DNA of 5,022 nucleotides. Source: Methanomassiliicoccaceae archaeon UBA480. GTDB taxonomy: Archaea; Thermoplasmatota; Thermoplasmata; Methanomassiliicoccales; Methanomethylophilaceae. The position numbers and the translations under genes were made by a program. Each line of letters opens with the position of its first letter. The first letter of the stretch is position 1. The notes beneath the pieces are model-generated. The model was not told the origin of the DNA and searched no databases. It saw only the letters and a list, made by a program, of their open reading frames with translations. The stretch is from assembly GCA_002506425.1 (NCBI GenBank), contig DAXO01000077.1, positions 1-5,022 on the forward strand, in the 5' to 3' direction. This document shows, piece after piece, positions 1 to 5,006 of this stretch.

Positions 1-1140
1 TCAGAGGTCCTCGAAGCGGTTGACGAGGTCCTTGAGGACTTCGGGCCTCGAGGTGTACTCCATCTCCTCGGGTCCGAGGATGGAGGGCATGAACGGGCCC
101 TGGCTCCTCATGAGCCTGCTGGCCTTGACCGCGTTCTGCCTGGCTGCGTCGAAGGTGTCGCTCTTGAAGAAGTCGACGGGGATGTGCTCTCCTCCCTTGG
201 CGCCCTGGGGCTCGAGTCCCTGGAACTTGCCCTCGTTCAGCTGGAATCCGAGGCAGCATATTCTGGGGGGTCCGTCGAAGTAGACGGGGTCGGAATCCTC
301 GGGGGAGCAGGGGTAGAACGCACCGTAGTGGGATCCCCTCATCCAGCCGGCGACGAGCATGGTGTTGACGAAGGGCTGGGTGTACTCTCCGACGGAGGGC
401 AGACCGGACTGGCAGCGGCAGACGCACACGGGGTCGTCCTTTCCGATGTACTTCCCGGCGGTGAGGTTCAGCTTGTCAGTGGAGACGACGACTGCAGGTC
501 CGAGACCGGCCCTGGAGCAGATCCTCTTGATGGCGTATCTGGAGGTGTCTCCAAGGAGGCTCAGGATGCTGAGGGTCTCCTCGGGGGAGGACATGACGAC
601 CTTCTTGTGGCCGATGACGTCCTGGATCTCGACATCGAATCCCTTCTTGGCCCTGGCATCGATGACGAGGCCGGTGGTGGTGAAGGGGTCGAGGAAGATC
701 CTGCTCAGGGGCAGGGTGTACGCGGAGGGCTCGGTCTTGTCGGCCATGAAGAACAGCATGGGCTCGGATCCCCTCTCGACGAAGGACATCTCGGCGGAGC
801 CGGGTCCGGCTCCCTTGACGTTGCCGGAGAACGCGTCGGTGAGGATGTCCTGGCCGGCGGCGTACAGCTTCATGGACTTGGCGATCTTGGCGGCCTTCTG
901 GAAGCACTCCCATGCGGCGCCGTGGACATCCTTGTTCCCCTCTCCCTTGTAGTGGGACATGAACAGGTTGATGTCGTCTCCGACGCGGGTCACATAGAAG
1001 TCCTCGATGGTGCCGGCCTTCTGGGCATCCTTGAGGATGTCCCTGGCGGCCTGCAGCATCTCCGGGTGGGGCCTGGAGTGTCCGACAACGGATCCTACAT
1101 CCGCCTTGATGACGGACACTGTGACTTTCTCTTCAGACAT
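1..1140 (-). CDS. fbp: Fructose-1,6-bisphosphate aldolase/phosphatase (type V FBPase)
   Basis: A cytosolic gluconeogenic enzyme of 379 residues, within the family's usual 360-390. Known for the family: one active site condenses DHAP and glyceraldehyde-3-phosphate to fructose-1,6-bisphosphate, then removes the 1-phosphate to give fructose-6-phosphate, using Mg2+. Seen: the N-terminal block VIKADVGSVVGHSRPH (D14, H21), the metal-binding GDD (D55, D56), MADKTEP (D134, K135), and YIGKDDP at 231-237. Y231 and K234 there match the tyrosine and Schiff-base lysine of the crenarchaeal enzymes, so both activities should be intact. Cysteines are clustered (CVCRC 239-243, CC 295-296). The start at 1140 is supported by AAGGTG (1151-1146), five bases before the ATG. 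The stop codon occupies the first three bases of the window. The codons are strongly biased (AAG, GAG, AGG, CTG/CTC), as in highly expressed genes. It diverges from gpmA, another gluconeogenic gene. Identity is near certain. Confidence 0.96.
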   Translation of the reverse strand: MSEEKVTVSVIKADVGSVVGHSRPHPEMLQAARDILKDAQKAGTIEDFYVTRVGDDINLFMSHYKGEGNKDVHGAAWECFQKAAKIAKSMKLYAAGQDILTDAFSGNVKGAGPGSAEMSFVERGSEPMLFFMADKTEPSAYTLPLSRIFLDPFTTTGLVIDARAKKGFDVEIQDVIGHKKVVMSSPEETLSILSLLGDTSRYAIKRICSRAGLGPAVVVSTDKLNLTAGKYIGKDDPVCVCRCQSGLPSVGEYTQPFVNTMLVAGWMRGSHYGAFYPCSPEDSDPVYFDGPPRICCLGFQLNEGKFQGLEPQGAKGGEHIPVDFFKSDTFDAARQNAVKASRLMRSQGPFMPSILGPEEMEYTSRPEVLKDLVNRFEDL

Positions 1141-1190
1141 TTTGACACCTTAAAGAAAGGAATTATTGTACCGCCTAACAGTGACGTCAA

Positions 1191-1200
1191 TATTAAAAAT
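1191..1200 (-). promoter_or_regulatory. TATA-like box of fbp
   Basis: Read on the minus strand this is ATTTTTAATA, the most TATA-like stretch upstream of fbp. Initiation about 25 bases downstream would fall near 1165-1168 and give a leader of roughly 25-28 bases containing the AAGGTG ribosome binding site. A second AT-rich stretch (1161-1169, ATAATT on the minus strand) is closer to the gene but would place the start of transcription at the start codon, leaving no room for the visible ribosome binding site. The palindrome TGACGTCA (1182-1189) lies just downstream of the box and could be an operator, but nothing else supports that. Confidence 0.45.
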
Positions 1201-1214
1201 GTCGGGTAGGGCTC

Positions 1215-1222
1215 TTTATATA
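1215..1222 (+). promoter_or_regulatory. TATA box of gpmA
   Basis: TTTATATA is a strong archaeal TATA box, in an otherwise mixed-composition spacer. Initiation would be expected near 1244-1247, giving a leader of about 50 bases that includes GGAG at 1281-1284, ten bases before the gpmA ATG. The purine-rich GTAGGG just upstream could serve as the TFB recognition element. The box is only about 24 bp, centre to centre, from the oppositely directed box of fbp. Confidence 0.6.
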
Positions 1223-1294
1223 CTGGCATTCACAGGGAAGCTCCAACCGTCGATTGACATCAAATACGTGCGGATAATACGGAGAGCAGATAAC

Positions 1295-2050
1295 ATGGAC
1301 GGCAAGATGACCCTGGTGCTCCTCCGTCACGGAGAGAGCGTTTGGAACAAGGAGAACCTGTTCACAGGCTGGACCGACGTCGAGCTCTCCGAGAAGGGGC
1401 GCGAAGAGGCGGCCTCCGCCGGCAGGATGATCAGAGACGAGGGGATGGATTTCGATGTCTGCTTCACCTCCTTTCTGAAGAGGGCCATACACACGCAGCA
1501 GATCGTACTGGACGAGATGGACCGCGCTTGGCTCCCGGTGATCAAGAGCTGGAAGCTGAACGAGCGCCATTACGGAGCCCTGCAGGGTCTCAACAAGTCT
1601 GAGACTGCGGAGAAGTATGGAGAGGACCAGGTCAAGATATGGAGGAGATCTTATGCGACGCGCCCTCCTGCATTGGATGTCGCGGACGAGAGGAATCCTG
1701 CGCTTCAGACCCCCTATCGCGGGATACCCGCTTCCGATCTCCCATTGACAGAATGTCTTGCAGATACCGTAGCTCGTGCGGTACCGTACTTCGAATCCGA
1801 GATCAAACCCAGGATGATGAATGGAGAGCGCGTTTTGATAACGGCCCACGGAAACTCACTGAGGGCACTGGTGAAGGTCTTCGAGGGGCTGTCCGACGAT
1901 GCCATCGTAGGCGTCAACATCCCCACCGGAGTCCCGTTGGTATATGAATTCGACAGGGATTTCAATGTCGTCTCCAAGAGATATCTCGGCGACCAGGATG
2001 CCCTCAGGTCCAAGATGGAAGCCGTCGCCAACCAGGGCAAGGCCAAGTGA
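1295..2050 (+). CDS. gpmA: 2,3-bisphosphoglycerate-dependent phosphoglycerate mutase
   Basis: Cytosolic dPGM of 251 residues, the normal family length. It interconverts 3- and 2-phosphoglycerate through a phosphohistidine. Seen: RHGESVWN with the phospho-acceptor H12, FTGWTDVELSEKG, R63 in LKRA, E90 in LNERHYGALQGLNK, H185 in TAHGNSLRAL, and the closing VNIPTGVPLVYE. These correspond, offset by one, to H11, R62, E89 and H184 of E. coli GpmA, so catalysis should be intact. The reading frame stays open upstream to an ATG at 1166, but that lies before the TATA box (1215-1222). The ATG at 1295, with GGAG ten bases upstream, is therefore preferred; an ATG at 1307 is a weaker alternative. Archaea mostly use the unrelated cofactor-independent mutase, so a bacterial-type dPGM suggests old transfer; it is also known from Thermoplasma. 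It pairs functionally with the divergent fbp. A hairpin follows the stop closely. Confidence 0.95.
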   Translation: MDGKMTLVLLRHGESVWNKENLFTGWTDVELSEKGREEAASAGRMIRDEGMDFDVCFTSFLKRAIHTQQIVLDEMDRAWLPVIKSWKLNERHYGALQGLNKSETAEKYGEDQVKIWRRSYATRPPALDVADERNPALQTPYRGIPASDLPLTECLADTVARAVPYFESEIKPRMMNGERVLITAHGNSLRALVKVFEGLSDDAIVGVNIPTGVPLVYEFDRDFNVVSKRYLGDQDALRSKMEAVANQGKAK

Positions 2051-2053
2051 ACC

Positions 2054-2081
2054 TCCGGCTCCGGCCGGACAAACCCCTTTT
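2054..2081 (+). terminator. Hairpin plus T-tract after gpmA
   Basis: TCCGGC (2054-2059) and GCCGGA (2064-2069) form a perfect 6-bp stem closed by a TCCG tetraloop, starting three bases after the gpmA stop. TTTT follows at 2078-2081. Archaeal termination relies mainly on the T-tract, and this one is short and eight bases away, so efficiency is uncertain. The element separates gpmA from the aspS promoter. Confidence 0.5.
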
Positions 2082-2092
2082 CCACGCTACCC

Positions 2093-2100
2093 TTATTTAC
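2093..2100 (+). promoter_or_regulatory. TATA-like box of aspS
   Basis: TTATTTAC is centred about 26 bases before the ATG at 2122, so transcription should begin at or next to the start codon and give a leaderless message. No Shine-Dalgarno sequence precedes that ATG, which agrees. The box is nearly identical to the CTATTTAC in front of the hydrolase gene. Confidence 0.5.
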
Positions 2101-2121
2101 GCGCCTTTCTTCACTCCGGAC

Positions 2122-3426
2122 ATGCCTATAATAAAGGAATCCTCCGAGGTCGCCGTCGGCGACGGAACCGTATCAGTCGGAGGATGGGTTCAGGACATCA
2201 GGAATCTCGGAGGCATCTCGTTCATCACTATGCGCGATTGCGACGGATGCTATCAGATCACGATGCCCAAGAAGAAGATCGATCCCGAGCTCTTCGCCAT
2301 GCTGACAGGACTCTCCCGCGAGACCGTCGTCCGCATCACCGGCGAAGTCAAGGAGAGCAATCAGACCGCAACGGGATGGGAGATCATTCCGTCCGCCGCA
2401 GAGGTAATCTCTCCTGCGGCCGTTCCGCTCCCTCTCGGTGTCGTCGACAAGGTCAACGTCGAGATGGATACCAGGCTCAACCACCGCTTCATGGATCTCA
2501 GGAAGCCCGAGGTCCGTGCGATATTCGAGCTCAAATCCCTCATGGTGCAGCTCATCGAGGAGGCCGTCCGCGAGAACGGCTTCGAGCAGGTCTTCACACC
2601 CAAGATCTCCGCAGCCGGTGCGGAGGGTGGAGCCGAGCTGTTCAAGGTCCAGTACTTCGACAGGCCTGCGTATCTAGCGCAGTCCCCACAGCTCTACAAG
2701 CAGATCCTCATGTCCACCGGTCTCGACCGTGTATTCGAGATCGGACCCGCGTTCCGTGCCGAGCAGTCCAACACCAACCGCCACGTCACCGAGTTCATCT
2801 CCTTCGACGGCGAGATGTCCTGGATCGAGAACGAGGAGGAGGTCATGGGAATGATCGAGGAGATCGTCGACCATGTGCTCAAGGGCCTCAAGGAGCGCGG
2901 CGCCAAGGCGCTGGAGGTCCTCGGAAAGGAGATCGTCGTCCCTTCCAGGCCTTACCCCGTACTGACGTACAGCGAATGCCTTAAGATCGTCCAGGATGCC
3001 GGCCTTCCTCTCAAAGAGGGAGACGACCTCGGAACCGAGGGCGAGAAGATCGTAGGGGAGCACATGGCCGCCAAGGGCCAGGATCTCTACTTCATCGCCG
3101 AGTACCCCGAGGAGGCCAAGCCCTTCTACATCATGGAGAAGGACGGGACTCCCTACTCCTTCAGCTTCGACCTCGACTACAAGGGTCAGGAGATCTCCTC
3201 CGGAGGCCAGAGGGAGCACAGGTACGACCGGCTCGTCCAGAGGATGGAGAAGAAGGGACTCGATCCCGAGGACTTCGCCTTCTATCTCGAGGCATTCAAG
3301 TACGGGATGCCTCCGCACGGCGGCTGGGGAATCGGAATCGAGAGGCTGCTCGTCAAGGCCCTCGACCTTCCCAACATCCGCGAGGCCATCCTGTTCCCGA
3401 GGGATCCGGCAAGGCTCTCTCCCTGA
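2122..3426 (+). CDS. aspS: Aspartyl-tRNA synthetase, archaeal type (probably non-discriminating)
   Basis: Class IIb synthetase charging tRNA with aspartate. It has 434 residues, typical of archaeal AspRS, without the bacterial insertion domain. Seen: an N-terminal OB-fold anticodon-binding domain (about 1-105, VGGWVQDIRNLGGISF); catalytic core from about 115 with DTRLNHRFMDLRKPEV (motif 1 region), QSPQLYKQ (187-194), FRAEQSNTNRHVTEF (motif 2, R212, R220, H221), EISSGGQREHR (357-367) and GIGIERL (motif 3, R409). The frame runs back to a GTG at 2047 overlapping the gpmA stop, but that start lies before the gpmA hairpin and the TATA box. The ATG at 2122 begins where archaeal homologues do. The tryptophan and lysine that make Thermococcus AspRS specific for tRNA-Asp appear replaced by Q24 and A83. 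This hints that the enzyme also makes Asp-tRNA-Asn for transamidation, which is an inference. Confidence 0.96.
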   Translation: MPIIKESSEVAVGDGTVSVGGWVQDIRNLGGISFITMRDCDGCYQITMPKKKIDPELFAMLTGLSRETVVRITGEVKESNQTATGWEIIPSAAEVISPAAVPLPLGVVDKVNVEMDTRLNHRFMDLRKPEVRAIFELKSLMVQLIEEAVRENGFEQVFTPKISAAGAEGGAELFKVQYFDRPAYLAQSPQLYKQILMSTGLDRVFEIGPAFRAEQSNTNRHVTEFISFDGEMSWIENEEEVMGMIEEIVDHVLKGLKERGAKALEVLGKEIVVPSRPYPVLTYSECLKIVQDAGLPLKEGDDLGTEGEKIVGEHMAAKGQDLYFIAEYPEEAKPFYIMEKDGTPYSFSFDLDYKGQEISSGGQREHRYDRLVQRMEKKGLDPEDFAFYLEAFKYGMPPHGGWGIGIERLLVKALDLPNIREAILFPRDPARLSP

Positions 3427-3433
3427 ACATACC

Positions 3434-3448
3434 CGGGGCATCGCCCCG
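3434..3448 (+). terminator. Hairpin after aspS
   Basis: CGGGGC (3434-3439) and GCCCCG (3443-3448) form a perfect 6-bp GC stem around a 3-base ATC loop, eight bases after the aspS stop. Only short T runs follow (CTTTATT, 3454-3460), so it may act as a weak terminator or as a 3'-end stabiliser. Confidence 0.42.
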
Positions 3449-3476
3449 ACAAACTTTATTAGTCATTCCTAAAAAA

Positions 3477-3484
3477 CTATTTAC
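3477..3484 (+). promoter_or_regulatory. TATA-like box of the hydrolase gene
   Basis: CTATTTAC, preceded by six As, is centred about 27 bases before the ATG at 3508, the spacing of a leaderless transcript. No ribosome binding site is visible before that ATG. A second candidate, CTTTATTA (3454-3461), would start transcription some 25 bases upstream of the gene. Confidence 0.5.
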
Positions 3485-3507
3485 CTTCCCCGCATCGTGT
3501 AGATCGC

Positions 3508-4215
3508 ATGAGAGTGACCACCAACGGGATCTCGATTTACTACGAGATCAGATGCAAGAGGAAGGGTTCTCCTCCTCTCATAATGCTCCACGGCAACTGC
3601 GAGGACCATACGATATTCGATCGCGCTGTGGACTATCTGGAGCAGGCGTTCACCGTGTACCTGCCCGATTCCAGGGGACACGGCCAGAGCTCACCCCCTC
3701 TCGACGGGCAGTACCATTACGCTGACATGGCCGACGATCTCGCCGAATTCATCAGGAAGCTAAAGATAGAGAAGCCCGTGGTCTGCGGATTCAGCGACGG
3801 GGGCATCGTCGCACTGCTTTTCGCCATCGACAATCCTGATGTTCCTTCGCGGCTGTTCGTCTGCGGAGCGAATACGACCCCTTCCGCTCTGCACGGGCTG
3901 TCGATATCGATAATGAAGCTCAGAGGAGCGAAGGATCCGCGCGAAAGGATGATGCTCGAGGAGCCCCACATCACAGCCGAGAATCTTTCCAAGATCAGGT
4001 GCCCCGTCACGGTCGTTGCCGGAAGCAGGGACTGCATAGATCCGAAGGACACGCGCCTCATCGCAGATTCGGTTCCCGATGGGAAGCTGTGCATCATGAA
4101 GAGGTGCGACCACAGCAGCTACATCGTTCACAGCACGAAGATCGTCGATCCCATCTTCAGCGATTGCGGCGTGGACCTCGACGGCATAAGGGTCATCGTC
4201 CCGTACGCCAGATGA
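3508..4215 (+). CDS. Alpha/beta-fold hydrolase, substrate unknown
   Basis: A 235-residue, probably cytosolic serine hydrolase with no signal peptide or membrane segment. Seen in order: the strand and oxyanion-hole motif IMLHGN (25-30); YLPDSRGHGQSS (51-62), the DxRGxGxS motif of the family; the nucleophile elbow GFSDGG (94-99) with S96; a short lid of about 30 residues (120-155); AGSRDCIDP (171-179) offering D175 or D178 as the acid; and H202 in RCDHSSY as the base. The triad is complete. The lid is small compared with typical 260-300-residue relatives, suggesting an open pocket. The family includes esterases, C-C hydrolases and thioesterases, and nothing here separates them. It has its own TATA box and terminator, so neighbouring genes say little about function. 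The ATG at 3508 is chosen because the TATA box fits a leaderless start and the protein begins directly with the first beta strands. Confidence 0.88.
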   Translation: MRVTTNGISIYYEIRCKRKGSPPLIMLHGNCEDHTIFDRAVDYLEQAFTVYLPDSRGHGQSSPPLDGQYHYADMADDLAEFIRKLKIEKPVVCGFSDGGIVALLFAIDNPDVPSRLFVCGANTTPSALHGLSISIMKLRGAKDPRERMMLEEPHITAENLSKIRCPVTVVAGSRDCIDPKDTRLIADSVPDGKLCIMKRCDHSSYIVHSTKIVDPIFSDCGVDLDGIRVIVPYAR

Positions 4216-4243
4216 ATCGGGGGTTTTTCGGAGACCCCCTGAT
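4216..4243 (+). terminator. Hairpin after the hydrolase gene
   Basis: ATC-GGGGGT (4216-4224) pairs with ACCCCC-T-GAT (4234-4243) to give a 9-bp stem with one bulged T. It begins directly after the stop codon. A run of five Ts sits at 4224-4228 on the loop side, and TTTCGTTT follows the stem. This is the strongest hairpin in the window and lies just before the next promoter. Confidence 0.6.
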
Positions 4244-4247
4244 TTCG

Positions 4248-4256
4248 TTTAAATAA
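4248..4256 (+). promoter_or_regulatory. TATA box of hjc
   Basis: TTTAAATAA is centred about 35 bases before the hjc ATG. Initiation would be expected near 4278, leaving a leader of only about ten bases. AGGAAGGGA (4277-4285) just before the ATG could act as a ribosome binding site if transcription starts slightly earlier. Confidence 0.5.
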
Positions 4257-4286
4257 CGTAAGGGGAATCGACATCCAGGAAGGGAA

Positions 4287-4823
4287 ATGGCACCGCCTGG
4301 AGACGTATACGAACGCGAACTGAAAGCATTGCTGGCCGGTGACGTCAAAGCCATCGCCAAGATGGTCAAGACCTGCAATGCCATGGAGACGGTCAATTAC
4401 AACTCCATGCTCAACGATCCTTTCCTGGTCATCCGTGCAGCGGGCTCGCTGGGAGTGGACCTCGTCGCATTGAGATGGGATTTCTCGTTCCCTATCGAGG
4501 TAAAGAGCTCGTCCGAGGACGTGCTACATTTCAGCAAGAATCAGCGTCTTTCCGAACAGGCGGATGCCATGCTGTCAGAATGCTGCCGCTCCCATCTCGT
4601 TCCGATCTATGCCTACAGACTCAAATCGCAGCGCGGAGACCCTTGGAGACTCTTCACGATCCCCTCGGAGCATCGCTACAGGGGAAGGCACGATGTCCTT
4701 TACAGGCGCATACCGAAGCTCGAGGTCTCCAGCAACGGGTACTACATCATGCGCTGGGAGGACGGCATGAAGCTGTCCGATTTCATGGGATACACCGGGA
4801 TGTCCTCATACAAGGATGAATGA
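4287..4823 (+). CDS. hjc: Holliday junction resolvase, Hjc family
   Basis: A nuclease of the PD-(D/E)XK fold that, in characterised archaeal Hjc, cuts four-way DNA junctions as a dimer during recombination and fork restart. It has 178 residues against about 120-145 for characterised Hjc. Seen: YERELKALL (E9, R10, E11), FLVIRAAGSLGVDLVAL (R50, D58), FPIEVKSS (E71, K73), FSKNQRLSEQ (82-91), then VPIYAYRLK and DPWRLFTIP (core beta strands). Spacing R50-D58-E71-K73 equals that of Pyrococcus furiosus Hjc (R25, D33, E46, K48), and E9/R10/E11 share its numbering. The whole difference in the core is therefore 25 extra residues between about 18 and 43, plus a C-terminal extension of some 50 residues. 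All catalytic positions are present. It is transcribed from its own promoter. Three bases after the stop begins the antisense C/D sRNA. The family is confident; its role in this organism is inferred. Confidence 0.88.
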   Translation: MAPPGDVYERELKALLAGDVKAIAKMVKTCNAMETVNYNSMLNDPFLVIRAAGSLGVDLVALRWDFSFPIEVKSSSEDVLHFSKNQRLSEQADAMLSECCRSHLVPIYAYRLKSQRGDPWRLFTIPSEHRYRGRHDVLYRRIPKLEVSSNGYYIMRWEDGMKLSDFMGYTGMSSYKDE

Positions 4824-4825
4824 TA

Positions 4826-4893
4826 GGGACACCGTCAGGACTCATAGGGCTCATCACAGATCAGCTTCGAGCAATCATCATCCGGTCTGTCCC
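4826..4893 (-). ncRNA. C/D box small RNA, predicted 2'-O-methylation guide
   Basis: Read on the minus strand, the order is: C box AUGAUGA (4881-4875), a 10-nt guide (4874-4865), D' box CUGA (4864-4861), a 3-nt spacer, C' box GUGAUGA (4857-4851), a 12-nt guide (4850-4839) and D box CUGA (4838-4835). All four boxes match the archaeal consensus exactly, and guide and spacer lengths are canonical. The flanks close a terminal stem: CCG before box C pairs with CGG after box D, then beyond a 2-nt bulge GGGACA (4893-4888) pairs with UGUCCC (4831-4826). Such RNAs bind L7Ae, Nop5 and fibrillarin and direct methylation of the target base paired to the fifth guide position upstream of D or D'. The D guide fits C34 of a CAU-anticodon tRNA. 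No clear promoter is visible; it may come from the TATA-like palindrome at 4935-4950 or by processing from the upstream tRNA transcript. Confidence 0.86.
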
Positions 4894-4934
4894 GAAGTCA
4901 AATGGGTTCTCGTATTGAAGAATAGCGGCTTCGG

Positions 4935-4950
4935 CTAAGAAATATCTTAG
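4935..4950. repeat. Perfect AT-rich inverted repeat between the sRNA and the tRNA
   Basis: CTAAGA (4935-4940) and TCTTAG (4945-4950) form a perfect palindrome around AATA. On the minus strand the centre reads GATATTTC, which is TATA-like. Initiation about 25 bases downstream would fall near 4917, leaving a leader of some 25 nt before the sRNA stem. It could also be a small hairpin or processing signal in a tRNA-sRNA precursor. The rest of 4894-5004 shows no gene. Confidence 0.35.
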
Positions 4951-5006
4951 ACGAACTGTCATTATCGGATACACCATCGGTCAGCGATCATCCGGATTTC
5001 AAAAGG

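Noticed and set aside
184..1209. 341-codon open frame opposite fbp
   Set aside because: It is the complement of a confident gene. Its long Gly/Val/Leu/Asp-rich translation arises from the strong codon bias of fbp and shows no recognisable motif.
1166..1294. In-frame upstream ATG for gpmA
   Set aside because: It would add 43 residues not found in dPGM and lies upstream of the TATA box and the GGAG site.
2047..2121. GTG start of aspS overlapping the gpmA stop (translational coupling)
   Set aside because: The added 25 residues lie upstream of a hairpin and a TATA-like box and are unlike archaeal AspRS N-termini; the ATG at 2122 fits better.
1944..2984. 346-codon open frame overlapping gpmA and aspS
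   Set aside because: Its translation is Arg/Ser/Pro-rich and of low complexity, and it runs in a shifted frame through two complete enzyme genes.
2674..3441. 255-codon minus-strand frame opposite aspS
   Set aside because: It is a shadow of aspS caused by GC-rich third positions, with no start signal or motif.
4339..4348. Second copy of GTGACGTCAA (also at 1181-1190)
   Set aside because: This copy lies inside hjc coding sequence; a shared 10-mer with one palindromic core is not enough to claim a regulon.
4861..4977. 38-codon minus-strand ORF (begins MVYPIMTVRLRYF)
   Set aside because: Its end runs through the C box and first guide of the sRNA, it has no ribosome binding site, and it resembles no family I recognise.
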